Positions 1 to 8,465 of a stretch of 64,000 nt of DNA are shown here, piece after piece. This DNA is from Clostridium lacusfryxellense (GTDB lineage Bacteria; Bacillota; Clostridia; Clostridiales; Clostridiaceae). The position numbers and the translations under genes are program-made. The stretch spans positions 40,348 to 104,347 of the forward strand of contig NZ_JAHLEB010000012.1 in the NCBI RefSeq assembly GCF_018861735.1. The letters run 5' to 3'. The first letter of the stretch is position 1. Every line of letters starts with the position of its first letter. The notes under the pieces are model-generated. The model ran no database searches. It worked only from the letters and a program-made list of their open reading frames with translations, and was not told the DNA's origin.

Positions 1-208
1 CTATCCCAACATGTCCTTTAAGTGGTCCTTCTAATAACTCAGCTTCTAAATTTGCAAGTCTTCCCTTGCATTTAGTAACACTTAACACTCCATTATCTAT
101 AACTGCGATTCCTGCTGAATCGTATCCTCTATATTCCAATTTTCTAAGACCCTCCACTAATATTGGTTGAGCCTCTTTATTTCCAAAATATCCAACTATT
201 CCGCACAT
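1..208 (-). CDS. glmS: Glucosamine-6-phosphate synthase, N-terminal part (runs off the window)
   Basis: GlmS makes glucosamine-6-phosphate from fructose-6-phosphate and glutamine, the first step toward UDP-GlcNAc and peptidoglycan. The visible 69 codons begin [10 protein letters not shown]. Cys2 is the N-terminal nucleophile of class-II glutamine amidotransferases, and the conserved [10 protein letters not shown] follows near residue 25. The ATG at 208 has a GAGGAAG-type ribosome site just upstream. The rest lies before base 1. Its leader holds a glmS ribozyme, and glmM lies directly upstream on the same strand, so two steps of amino-sugar synthesis are adjacent. Confidence 0.96.
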   Translation of the reverse strand, partial: MCGIVGYFGNKEAQPILVEGLRKLEYRGYDSAGIAVIDNGVLSVTKCKGRLANLEAELLEGPLKGHVGI

Positions 209-414
209 ATTCATCTTCCTCTCTAATTTAATATTGCACAGCAAACACAGTATATACTTCTCACCCATTTTTTCTAAATTAAAATAGTATTGGAAATACT
301 CATATAATTTTTTATATGAACTCCTTGCACTACATAATTATAATCATGAATGTAAATATACTAATTCACCAGGCACCCTATGGTGCCATAATATTTTTAA
401 AGGTTTTAACACCA

Positions 415-560
415 GATTGAAATTGTTACGAAAATCACTTCTCGCTTTTATCAACCATTAACGGTAGTGCGCTACCGTGGGGCATCCGCCGAAGATTCGA
501 TACTCCCCATCCTCGTCAACTCATAATGTAACTATCAAGTTACATTTTAGTCCTGGCGCT
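415..560 (-). ncRNA. glmS ribozyme (GlcN6P-activated self-cleaving riboswitch)
   Basis: On the minus strand the leader of glmS starts with AGCGCC and contains GTTGACGAGG, ATCTTCGGCGGATG and AAAAGCGAGAAGTGATTTTCG, the conserved core of the glmS ribozyme. The expected cleavage is between A (560) and G (559). Binding of glucosamine-6-phosphate triggers cleavage and loss of the mRNA, giving feedback on glmS. The P2, P2.1 and P4 arms can be drawn by eye. The 3' boundary is approximate. It sits 207 nt before the glmS start. Confidence 0.96.
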
Positions 561-620
561 TTTAATTCTTCAACCACTATCCTCCTTCTCTTGAATTATA
601 TAATAATCTATTCTTAAATA

Positions 621-661
621 GAAAAACTGAAAACTTATGAACCTTTCCCATAAGCTTTCAG
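621..661 (-). terminator. Rho-independent terminator after glmM
   Basis: On the minus strand CTGAAAGCTTATG and CATAAGTTTTCAG form a stem, followed by TTTTTC. It lies 70 nt after the glmM stop and 60 nt before the glmS ribozyme, so it separates glmM from glmS. A TATAAT-like box between it and the ribozyme could start glmS transcription, but I see no good -35 for it. Confidence 0.8.
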
Positions 662-731
662 TCTATTATATTCATTTTATGGTACAAACGTCAATGTTTT
701 TAACAATAAGTTTATAAAATTGTAACTTTAT

Positions 732-2081
732 TTACGCGTTTGCCTTTTGTTCAATCATTTTAGCAAGAGAATGAGCCATTTCATCCAATTGACTTTGTAC
801 TTTACCTTCAAGCATTACTCTTACTAATGGTTCTGTTCCTGATGGCCTTATAAGCACTCTGCCACAACCATCCAATTTTTCTTCTATTTTTCTTATTTCT
901 TCTACTATTTCACTATCAGTTTCATGTATATCTTTTTTACCTGTTGGTACTGTTGCATTAACTAATACCTGTGGAAGCTCTGTCATCATTGATGCAAGTT
1001 CTGATAGTGGTTTTCCAGTTTCTTTAATTACAGTTGCAAGTTGTAGTCCTGAAACAAGTCCATCACCTGTAGTATTAAAGTCTAAGAAAATTACATGGCC
1101 TGATTGCTCTCCTCCAAGGCTATATCCTTCTTGTTGCATCTTCTCAAGCACATATCTATCTCCAACTTTAGTTTTTACAGTAATTATTTTCTCTTGCTTC
1201 ATTGAGATATCAAGACCCAAATTACTCATAACTGTTACAACTACTGTGTCCTTAGTTAATTTGCCTATGCTTTTTAAATGTTTTGCACAAATGGCAATCA
1301 TAAAGTCGCCGTTTATTAGATTTCCTTTTTCATCCACTGCTAAACACCTATCTGCATCACCGTCGAAAGCTAATCCTAAATCGCAATGATTCTCTTTAAC
1401 AAATGCCATTAAATGCTCAGGATGAGTTGATCCACAATCTTTGTTTATATTAATTCCATCTGGATCATTATTAATTACTAAAACTTCTGCGCCAAGAGCT
1501 CTTATAGCTTTTACTGAAGTGATATATGAAGCTCCATTTGCACAATCTAGAGCTATTTTAAGTCCTTTTAAGTCACCTTCAATAGTAGATTTGGCGAATT
1601 CCATATAATCCTCAACTGCATTATCGTTAACCGTTTTCTTACCTAAATCTCCTGCTATTGGAGATGGTACATCTTTAAAACCATTTTCTATAACTGCTTG
1701 AATCGTATCCTCTAATTCATCTGATAATTTGAATCCATTTTTATCAAAGAATTTTATTCCGTTATATTCTACCGGGTTATGAGAAGCTGAAATAACAATT
1801 CCTGCATCTGCTCCGTATTTTCTTGTTAAATATGCTACTGCAGGTGTTGGTACTACACCAAGACATATAGCCTCCGCTCCTACAGATAAAATACCTGCAA
1901 CCATTGCTGCTTCTAACATATCTCCTGAAACTCTTGTATCCATTCCTACTATAATTTTAGGTTTATGCGCTCCATCGGTTAGTACAAAAGCCCCTGATCT
2001 TCCTAATTTATATGCAATTTCTCCTGTTAATTCTGTATTTGCTATACCACGTACTCCATCTGTTCCAAACATTCTACTCAT
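732..2081 (-). CDS. glmM: Phosphoglucosamine mutase
   Basis: GlmM converts glucosamine-6-phosphate to glucosamine-1-phosphate for UDP-GlcNAc synthesis. The 449 residues match the usual family length. The phosphoserine loop ISASHNP puts the catalytic serine at about residue 100, the metal loop DGDADR lies near 240, the sugar-binding GGEQSGH near 325, and the phosphate-binding RPSGTEP near the C-terminus. It lies downstream of cdaA and cdaR on the same strand. In Firmicutes this trio is commonly linked, and GlmM is known to bind and inhibit CdaA in B. subtilis and L. lactis. A FAD-dependent dehydrogenase gene separates cdaR and glmM here. Confidence 0.97.
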   Translation of the reverse strand: MSRMFGTDGVRGIANTELTGEIAYKLGRSGAFVLTDGAHKPKIIVGMDTRVSGDMLEAAMVAGILSVGAEAICLGVVPTPAVAYLTRKYGADAGIVISASHNPVEYNGIKFFDKNGFKLSDELEDTIQAVIENGFKDVPSPIAGDLGKKTVNDNAVEDYMEFAKSTIEGDLKGLKIALDCANGASYITSVKAIRALGAEVLVINNDPDGININKDCGSTHPEHLMAFVKENHCDLGLAFDGDADRCLAVDEKGNLINGDFMIAICAKHLKSIGKLTKDTVVVTVMSNLGLDISMKQEKIITVKTKVGDRYVLEKMQQEGYSLGGEQSGHVIFLDFNTTGDGLVSGLQLATVIKETGKPLSELASMMTELPQVLVNATVPTGKKDIHETDSEIVEEIRKIEEKLDGCGRVLIRPSGTEPLVRVMLEGKVQSQLDEMAHSLAKMIEQKANA

Positions 2082-2117
2082 ATTTTTCTACCTCTTTCAT
2101 CTATATTTAATAAAAAT

Positions 2118-3734
2118 TTATTTTGCTGGTTTCCAGTTCTTCATTATGTTTTCTGCAATTTTTAACCCATCAACAGCTGCAGAAATTATTCCACCTGCAT
2201 ATCCAGCTCCTTCTCCTGCTGGAAATAGACCTTCTAATGATATACTCTGAAAATTTTCATTTCTATCTATTCTTAAGGGTGCTGAAGTTCGTGTTTCAAT
2301 ACCAGTCATAACTGCATCTTCTCTTGCATATCCGTTTATTTTATGATCGAATTTAGGCAAAGCTTCTTTTATAGCATCAGTTATGTAGCTTGGCAAACAC
2401 TTAGTAAGGTCAGCAAATTTATATCCAGGCGTATAACTTGGTTTTATACTTCCGAGTTCACTACTAACAGTACCACTTAAAAAATCACCAACTAATTGTA
2501 CCGGTGCATTGTAGTTAGATCCACCTATTTGATAAGCTAGAGATTCATAATGCCTTTGAAACTCAATGCCTGCTAATGGACTATCCGATGCGAAATCTTT
2601 AGGCCCTACTGATACAACAATAGCTGAGTTTGCATTGTTTTTATCTCTCTTATATTCACTCATACCATTTATCGCAATACGCCCTTGCTCGGACGCTGCC
2701 CCTACAACCTCACCACCTGGGCACATACAAAAACTATATACTGCTCTACCAGATTTTTCACTAGTATATGTAAGTTTGTAATCCGCCCCTTTTAACATTG
2801 GATGGTTAGCATATTTTCCATACTGATTTTCATTTATCATACTCTGAGGATGTTCTATTCGAACTCCCATTGCAAAAGGTTTACTAGACATAAACACGCC
2901 TTTTTTATATAACATTTCATAGGTATCGCGAGAACTATGTCCGATTGCCAATATTAAATTATCACAAGCTAGCTTTTCTCCATTTACAATTACGCTTTTA
3001 ATTTTTTTATCTTTAATTGTAATGTCTTCAAGTTTACTATTAAATCTTACTTCTCCACCTAATTTAATAATAGTCTCTCTAATATTTTTTACAACTTCTT
3101 TTAACACATCTGTTCCTATGTGAGGTTTCCCTGCATACACTATTTCACCAGGTGCACCAGCTTTTACGAATTCCTCTAGAATAAAATCACATCTAGTGGT
3201 GTCCTTTATTCTTGTAGTTAGTTTTCCGTCTGAAAAGGTTCCTGCTCCTCCTTCACCAAATTGCACATTAGATTCAGTATTAAGAACAGCTCTAGTCCAA
3301 AATTTATTTATGCTTTTTGTTCTATTCTCAACTTGCTCTCCTCTTTCAATAATAAGAGGATTATAACCCTTCTGCGCCATAAGAAGGCCAGCAAACATAC
3401 CTGCTGGTCCCATTCCTACTATTATGGGTCTACTTTCCATTTTCCGCGTTCCAAATTCAAACTGGGCATCATACTTAACTTCTTCAAGTTTAACATCTTT
3501 ACTATTTGCTTTTTCTACTACTTTTTCTTCATTATCCATTCTAATGCTGGCGGCATAATTAAACTTAATATTATTTTTCTTCCTAGCATCAATGGATTCT
3601 TTAGCTATTCTAAAACTCTTTATTTCACTAAAATCAACTCTCATTATCTTTGCTGCCTTTATTTTTACAGCATCTATATTATCTGGATCACAGTCATTTA
3701 TGTCTATTACTATATTATTCACCCTAATTGCCAT
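2118..3734 (-). CDS. FAD-dependent dehydrogenase (COG2509-like), exact substrate unknown
   Basis: A 538-residue cytoplasmic flavoprotein. A small N-terminal domain (about 1-95) precedes a Rossmann dinucleotide site, VGMGPAGMF, near residues 106-114. FSDGKLTTR, AIGHSSRDT and, near the end, GEGAGYAGGI are typical of the uncharacterised FAD-dependent dehydrogenase family found near cdaR and glmM in clostridia. Its start overlaps the cdaR end by 11 bp, which suggests translational coupling. No reaction can be assigned from sequence. It lies inside the cdaA-cdaR-glmM operon, so a role linked to envelope metabolism is possible but is inference. Confidence 0.85.
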   Translation of the reverse strand: MAIRVNNIVIDINDCDPDNIDAVKIKAAKIMRVDFSEIKSFRIAKESIDARKKNNIKFNYAASIRMDNEEKVVEKANSKDVKLEEVKYDAQFEFGTRKMESRPIIVGMGPAGMFAGLLMAQKGYNPLIIERGEQVENRTKSINKFWTRAVLNTESNVQFGEGGAGTFSDGKLTTRIKDTTRCDFILEEFVKAGAPGEIVYAGKPHIGTDVLKEVVKNIRETIIKLGGEVRFNSKLEDITIKDKKIKSVIVNGEKLACDNLILAIGHSSRDTYEMLYKKGVFMSSKPFAMGVRIEHPQSMINENQYGKYANHPMLKGADYKLTYTSEKSGRAVYSFCMCPGGEVVGAASEQGRIAINGMSEYKRDKNNANSAIVVSVGPKDFASDSPLAGIEFQRHYESLAYQIGGSNYNAPVQLVGDFLSGTVSSELGSIKPSYTPGYKFADLTKCLPSYITDAIKEALPKFDHKINGYAREDAVMTGIETRTSAPLRIDRNENFQSISLEGLFPAGEGAGYAGGIISAAVDGLKIAENIMKNWKPAK

Positions 3735-5025
3735 TGTTTGCCGGTACCTCCGTTAGTTTTTTCGTAATAGTTACTAATATTTTATCCGAGTCTTGTGATA
3801 CTAAACTTATACCATCTGGAACGGACACTTTCACCGAAACAGTGTGCTCACCCTCCACCAGATTAGTTAAATCTAGCTGGGCGGCGATTTTACTTGGATC
3901 CATAGAATCTATAACCGACTGAGTACCTGAAAGCACTAGCAAGTCCTTATTCTTCCCAATCTTTGCTTCATACAAGTCATTTAAATTAACATATTTAACG
4001 TCTTGACTTATACTCTTTTGCACTTGCTTATTTGCTGCAACATCCGCCGCTTCTTTCTCTATCTGAGCTGCATCTTTTACCACTACCTTGTCTAAATTAA
4101 CTTCAATGTTAACATCATCGGTTCCACTAACTAAAGTTAATCCACTAGGTATTATTACCTTTGTACTTATTGTAGTGCTCTTATCTATTTTACTTAAATC
4201 AATATTTTTCGTGTCTAAATTTTCTACCTTATCAAGGGCAGCAGCACTTCCAGTCAGATTAAATTGTTTTGGCGATACTTTTGTGCTTGCTAAAGTAAAT
4301 GCCTCATTTAAAGTACCTATAGTTTTTACCGAGACTCCAACAGACTTTGTCTTACTTACTGGAATCTTAACATCTATTTGAGCTGGGTCTACGACTACAT
4401 TTTTCACTTCTTCCCCTGATTCATCAATGGGTTTAAGTTTATATGTTTTTGAAACGTCCGATTCCATGCCTTTTATATTTTCTTCTACCACTAATTTCTT
4501 TACTAAATTTACAAACTTCGACCCTCCTGATACCGTAGCAGAAGTTTGTGATAATACTGGAGCTGAAGCAAAAAATCCATTGCTAGGATCCCCAGTTATA
4601 TTGGTAGTTATAGAAACTTTAGTTTTAACAAGTTCATCTAAATTGACTTTTACAAAAAGAGTATCACCATTAACTACATTTATATTATCAGGACTTTTTT
4701 TAATTGTAATAGGGATATTTTGTTCCCCACTTTTAAGTGCGTATGCATCTAAATCTGCCACTATAGAGAAATTTTCTGCTTTGGTGGCCAAAAGTACGCT
4801 ATTATTAGCTCCTTTAATATTTAAATCTATTGTTAAATCCTGACCTGGGACTAAAACAAGGTTCGACCTAGTTAATGTATCAGTATTCAAAAGCTGTACA
4901 GGTATGCTTTTAATTTTATAGGAAGTCAATGGATTTTCAGTGCTTGTTATAAAAAGCCATAACACAAAGGCAGCTATTACACAGCAAGTTTTGATTATAT
5001 ATTGTTCTTTTCTGGCTTTATCCAT
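3724..5025 (-). CDS. cdaR: YbbR-domain regulator of CdaA
   Basis: CdaR is the membrane-anchored partner that modulates the diadenylate cyclase CdaA. The 433 residues start with a short basic stretch and one membrane segment at about 11-28, followed by a long extracytoplasmic region of repeated beta-rich YbbR units; stretches such as LDLSKID and VNLDELV mark unit ends. The protein ends in a short polar tail. Its start lies 31 bp inside cdaA, a coupled arrangement usual for this pair, and its end overlaps the FAD gene. Assignment is by position and architecture. Confidence 0.9.
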   Translation of the reverse strand: MDKARKEQYIIKTCCVIAAFVLWLFITSTENPLTSYKIKSIPVQLLNTDTLTRSNLVLVPGQDLTIDLNIKGANNSVLLATKAENFSIVADLDAYALKSGEQNIPITIKKSPDNINVVNGDTLFVKVNLDELVKTKVSITTNITGDPSNGFFASAPVLSQTSATVSGGSKFVNLVKKLVVEENIKGMESDVSKTYKLKPIDESGEEVKNVVVDPAQIDVKIPVSKTKSVGVSVKTIGTLNEAFTLASTKVSPKQFNLTGSAAALDKVENLDTKNIDLSKIDKSTTISTKVIIPSGLTLVSGTDDVNIEVNLDKVVVKDAAQIEKEAADVAANKQVQKSISQDVKYVNLNDLYEAKIGKNKDLLVLSGTQSVIDSMDPSKIAAQLDLTNLVEGEHTVSVKVSVPDGISLVSQDSDKILVTITKKLTEVPANNGN

Positions 5026-5843
5026 GACTTTATTCTCTCCTTTAAAGTTATTTTTTTAATTTGTCTTCTCTTTATTATTTGGACAAGTATTTTCTTAAGC
5101 TTGTCTTTGTCATAGTTCCTTACAAGTCTCCCATTCATTGCAAGAGATATGTTCCCTGTTTCTTCCGATACTATAATTGTAAGAGCATCTGACATTTCTG
5201 TTATTCCTATTGCTGCTCTATGCCGTGTTCCTAGCTTTTTACTTATTACATCATTATTAGTTAAAGGCAAAAAACATCCTGCTGCAATTATTCTATCATT
5301 TCTAATTACAGTAGCCCCATCATGAAGTGGAGTGTTAACAACAAATATGTTTTCGAGTAATGCTGAAGATATTACAGCATCCAATGTGGTCCCTGTTTTA
5401 ATTATCTCTCCAATACCTGTCTTTTGCTCTATTACTATTAATGCACCGGTTCTGCTTTTTGCTAATATTTCAACAGAATTAACAATCTCCGTTATAACTT
5501 TCTCCATTATCTCTTCATCTTCAAATATATGTTTATCTGTAAAAGCTGTCCGCCCTATGTGCTCAAGTGCCCTTCTTATTTCCGGTTGAAAAATAATAAC
5601 AATAGTCAAGACACCAATTGTAATTGTTTTATTTAAAATCCAATTTAAAATGGTTAAGTTGAGTAATTGGCTTATTGGAATAAGAACAAAAATAAAAATA
5701 ATTCCTTTTAATAATTGTATAGCTCTTGTTTCTTTCATTAGCATATAACTTTTATAGAATATATAAGCCACCACTAATATATCTAAAATTGAAAATGGAC
5801 TTATATTTTTGATTGTGCTTATCATTAATTTAAATACTTCCAT
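4995..5843 (-). CDS. cdaA: Membrane diadenylate cyclase CdaA
   Basis: CdaA makes cyclic di-AMP from two ATP at the membrane. The 282-residue protein has three predicted membrane helices within residues 20-90, then a DisA_N domain. The catalytic motifs are present: DGA at 175-177 and GTRHR at 205-209. It heads the cdaA-cdaR-FAD-glmM minus-strand cluster. A GGAGGGG ribosome site lies 10 nt before the ATG at 5843. A second cyclase, disA, is at 57987-59051, and a c-di-AMP riboswitch is 1.3 kb away. Confidence 0.96.
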   Translation of the reverse strand: MEVFKLMISTIKNISPFSILDILVVAYIFYKSYMLMKETRAIQLLKGIIFIFVLIPISQLLNLTILNWILNKTITIGVLTIVIIFQPEIRRALEHIGRTAFTDKHIFEDEEIMEKVITEIVNSVEILAKSRTGALIVIEQKTGIGEIIKTGTTLDAVISSALLENIFVVNTPLHDGATVIRNDRIIAAGCFLPLTNNDVISKKLGTRHRAAIGITEMSDALTIIVSEETGNISLAMNGRLVRNYDKDKLKKILVQIIKRRQIKKITLKERIKSWIKPEKNNI

Positions 5844-6080
5844 AAAGCCTACACCCCTCCATTGAAACTCCTATTTACAATTATACACCATGCTTTGCTT
5901 TATTAGTATATAATATAAGTTAATTTTATTATAACAATTAAGCTTATATACCAAAGTTATCCTATTAAATAATTTACTGCTTTAAATCCTGAAAATGTAT
6001 AATTCTATAAATAAACTAGAATAATAAGTGTATTATGTTAATATATGAATACTAGAGAAATAATAAGGGAGTGAGTTCTT

Positions 6081-7106
6081 TTGAGTGAAAATAAAAAAAC
6101 TATAGATACTAGTAATAAGAAAAAAATATTAAAAATATTGTTTTTCCCATCTATTTTCATACTGGTCGTAGGTATTTTCTTAGTTAGTTACTACACTTTT
6201 GCAAATAGGGTATACGATTCATATAAAGTTACCATAGTATCAAATATTAACACTATTAACAAAATTAATAAAAACACATCCCAATTCAATAGTAACCAAA
6301 CAATAGATGTTAAATATGCTAAGCAGCAGTTGCCTATTATTATTAAAGATTTATCTGCTCTTAGAGATACTCTATCAAATTCGACTCCTACCTCTAAATA
6401 TAAAAAAGACATCGAAAATCTTAGCTCAGGCCTAGATAAAAATTTATTAATATATAGACAAACACTTGCGATTTTAAATAATCCTTCTGGCAATGATGTA
6501 GGAACCTCTGTAGAAAATCTCAAAACATTTAGAGATGACTGCATGAATTTTTACTCTTTAGTAGATATTAATAATATTGAAATAGTATTACCAGAAACAT
6601 CTTTAGTCTTCATTAGCAACGTACTTAATTACAGTTATAGTGCTGTGATGATAAAAAAAGAAACCGATATAAAACTAGAACAAAATCAGGTTTTTATAAA
6701 TAAAATCGATGGATTATCAGTAAGTTTTCTAGCCTCTAGAACTAATTTTTACTCAGATGTATCAAAAGTGAGAGCAAAAGAGATGTCTTATGACGACCTT
6801 TTGTCACTAGTTGATGATGATTTTACAAAATTAAACGAAGTGCAAACTGAATTTAAAAGTTTATCTGTACCTCCAACGTCTATACCAACTTACGAATCAT
6901 TTAAGATTCTAATAGATAATTACGAAAGTTATTTAAAAGATTTTAAAATTGCTCTTACAAGTGAAAAAATTCAAGCTTTAAGTGCGGTTGTAGATCCATC
7001 CTCATTGGATGCTTTATATACATCTTCTACAGGACTGTTTAGTAAAGTACAAAGTGCCAATAATGATTTTAATAAAGTTTATACTCAGTTAAAGGCTAAG
7101 GAATAA
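6081..7106 (+). CDS. Unknown single-pass membrane protein with large extracellular helical domain
   Basis: I do not recognise this 341-residue protein. The TTG start at 6081 is chosen because GGGAGTGAG lies 5 nt upstream. A short lysine-rich cytoplasmic tail is followed by one membrane segment at about 18-40 and roughly 300 residues rich in Ser, Asn, Lys and Leu that look alpha-helical, with no cysteine-based or catalytic motif. The topology resembles an anchored extracytoplasmic coiled-coil or sensor-like domain, but no cytoplasmic output domain exists. It is transcribed away from cdaA and toward the riboswitch-controlled hydrolase. Function unknown. Confidence 0.8.
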   Translation: MSENKKTIDTSNKKKILKILFFPSIFILVVGIFLVSYYTFANRVYDSYKVTIVSNINTINKINKNTSQFNSNQTIDVKYAKQQLPIIIKDLSALRDTLSNSTPTSKYKKDIENLSSGLDKNLLIYRQTLAILNNPSGNDVGTSVENLKTFRDDCMNFYSLVDINNIEIVLPETSLVFISNVLNYSYSAVMIKKETDIKLEQNQVFINKIDGLSVSFLASRTNFYSDVSKVRAKEMSYDDLLSLVDDDFTKLNEVQTEFKSLSVPPTSIPTYESFKILIDNYESYLKDFKIALTSEKIQALSAVVDPSSLDALYTSSTGLFSKVQSANNDFNKVYTQLKAKE

Positions 7107-7181
7107 ACGATTATGTACTACTTTCCATTTACTATAAAAAATAAGTGTATTATTCTCACGATCTTGGTAACAATATTATTA

Positions 7182-7279
7182 GCCTAAGTAAAAAAAACAC
7201 GGAGGAACCATGCATTTGGGGTGAATCACTAGTTGTGTAGGTTAAACCTTTCCCGAACCCGTCAGCTAACTCCGTAGGC
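7182..7279 (+). ncRNA. c-di-AMP riboswitch (ydaO/yuaA type)
   Basis: The leader of the next gene contains hallmark ydaO segments in order: GCCTAAG, ACGGAGGAACC, TTGGGGTGAATC, TAGGTTAAACC, TCCCGAACCCG, TCAGCTAACTCCG and TAGGC. GCCTA (7182-7186) pairs with TAGGC (7275-7279) as the closing stem, and ACGGAG (7199-7204) with CTCCGT (7270-7275). The family binds cyclic di-AMP and often controls cell-wall hydrolases and osmolyte transporters. Only about 15 nt separate the aptamer from the start codon, so control is probably translational. Identification is by eye from the consensus. Confidence 0.9.
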
Positions 7280-7294
7280 AAAAGGAGAGATAAT

Positions 7295-7849
7295 ATGAAA
7301 AAATTTGCTTTTTTATCTTGTATGCTAACGTTATTATTAGTATTACCTAGTTTAAGAGTAAATGGTCAACAATTATATTCAAAAGGAACACAAAGTAAAG
7401 ATTTATATAATGAGCAAATAAAGGCTGTAGAAGTGTTTAACCAATCAAATAACTCAATATATATTACTAACAGCGATATATATTTAATGTCGCAAGTCGT
7501 ATATGCTGAGAGCTGTGGTGAGCCTGATAGTGGTAAACTTGCAGTAGCATCCGTTATATTAAATCGCGCTAGCGATGGTCATTTCCCAAAATCCATTTCT
7601 GGTGTTATTAATCAAAAAAACGCCTTTTCTTGTGTCAAAAACGGAAAGGTAATTCACAATGGCAAATCTGGCGTTGTTCCTGATTCTAGCTGTTATAATG
7701 CGGTACTGGATGCATTAAAAGGTAAGGACCCTACGCACAACGCTGTTTTCTTTTATAATCCTGAAATATCCACGTCTCAGTGGATGAAGGGTATAAAAAA
7801 AGATGATATAAAAACTATCGGCAATCATGTTTTCTTTGTAGTTAAATAA
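7295..7849 (+). CDS. Secreted cell-wall hydrolase, SleB/CwlJ (Hydrolase_2) family
   Basis: A 184-residue exported enzyme predicted to cut peptidoglycan glycan strands. Residues 1-24 form a signal peptide (MKKF, then a leucine-rich core). The Hydrolase_2 domain begins near residue 60; VVYAES places the likely catalytic Glu at 72, followed by AVASVILNR and the FS..NG stretch typical of SleB/CwlJ-like enzymes. It lacks the N-terminal peptidoglycan-binding domain of SleB, so it may act in vegetative or sporulating cells. Expression appears to depend on the c-di-AMP riboswitch just upstream. The ribosome site AAGGAGAG is 7 nt before the ATG. Confidence 0.88.
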   Translation: MKKFAFLSCMLTLLLVLPSLRVNGQQLYSKGTQSKDLYNEQIKAVEVFNQSNNSIYITNSDIYLMSQVVYAESCGEPDSGKLAVASVILNRASDGHFPKSISGVINQKNAFSCVKNGKVIHNGKSGVVPDSSCYNAVLDALKGKDPTHNAVFFYNPEISTSQWMKGIKKDDIKTIGNHVFFVVK

Positions 7850-7900
7850 AATTAGGCAGTTAACTTTAGTTTATTCAACTACAGTTAACTGCCTAATTTT
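7848..7900. terminator. Bidirectional terminator between hydrolase gene and trxA
   Basis: A long inverted repeat (AAATTAGGCAGTTAACT and AGTTAACTGCCTAATTT) with A and T runs at the two ends. It lies between the converging 3' ends of the hydrolase gene and trxA and can end both transcripts. Confidence 0.9.
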
Positions 7901-7913
7901 ATTAATATTAATT

Positions 7914-8231
7914 TTATAGATGTTTTTCTATTATTTTCTTTAAGTCAGCTTTAGGTCTAAATCCAACCATAGTTTCTTTAACTGTGTCTTTACTAAATAC
8001 CATCACTGTAGGAATACTTGAGATTTTATATTTAGAAGCTACTATAGGACTCTCATCAACATTTATCTTTGCAAATGTCACATTTTTCCCCATTTCATTT
8101 GATAATTCCTCTATTACTGGAGTTAACATTTTACAAGGTCCACACCAAGGTGCCCAAAAATCAACTACAACTATGTTATCTGAATCTGCAATTTCTTCAT
8201 TAAAATTCTTATCATTAACTACCTTAATCAT
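7914..8231 (-). CDS. trxA: Thioredoxin
   Basis: A 105-residue thioredoxin that reduces disulfides in cytoplasmic proteins. The active site WCGPC is at residues 29-33, after the conserved DFWAPW, and the cis-proline segment SIPTV lies near 72-76. Length and motifs are canonical. It appears monocistronic, ending at the bidirectional terminator. Its promoter (8308-8336) is followed by a CsoR/CstR-like inverted repeat at 8269-8285, so expression may respond to copper or reactive sulfur. No thioredoxin reductase gene is adjacent. Confidence 0.97.
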   Translation of the reverse strand: MIKVVNDKNFNEEIADSDNIVVVDFWAPWCGPCKMLTPVIEELSNEMGKNVTFAKINVDESPIVASKYKISSIPTVMVFSKDTVKETMVGFRPKADLKKIIEKHL

Positions 8232-8268
8232 ATTATTACCTCCATTTATTATACTTTAAATTTTTATT

Positions 8269-8285
8269 ATACCCATATAGGGTAT
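8269..8285. promoter_or_regulatory. CsoR/CstR-like operator before trxA
   Basis: ATACCC, 5 bp, GGGTAT is a perfect 6+6 inverted repeat of the kind bound by CsoR-family repressors (copper or persulfide sensors). It begins roughly 16 nt downstream of the predicted trxA transcription start, where bound protein would block transcription. No csoR or cstR gene is in the window. Confidence 0.5.
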
Positions 8286-8307
8286 CTATATATTTATTAT
8301 TGATATA

Positions 8308-8336
8308 ATTGTATACCATATTACTATACTAGTCAA
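8308..8336 (-). promoter_or_regulatory. trxA promoter
   Basis: Minus strand: TTGACT (-35), 17 bp, TACAAT (-10), about 75 nt upstream of the trxA ATG. Confidence 0.75.
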
Positions 8337-8465
8337 TAATATTCAAATTTCTTGTTCACTCTATTAAATCCCTCAAAATTTATAAGTTTTCTTACCCTTA
8401 TATCAATATTAGTATACCCAAATTAAAATTAAAAAAACTCTATGCCAGCTTAAAAACTGTATTTT

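Noticed and set aside
371..388. GGCACC/GGTGCC hairpin between the ribozyme and glmS
   Set aside because: No T run and no known role; may be part of the leader, but not supported as a terminator.
3261..3767. 168-codon plus-strand frame opposite the FAD dehydrogenase gene
   Set aside because: It lies antisense to a clear gene, has no ribosome site, and reads as AT-rich low-complexity Phe/Tyr/Ile protein.
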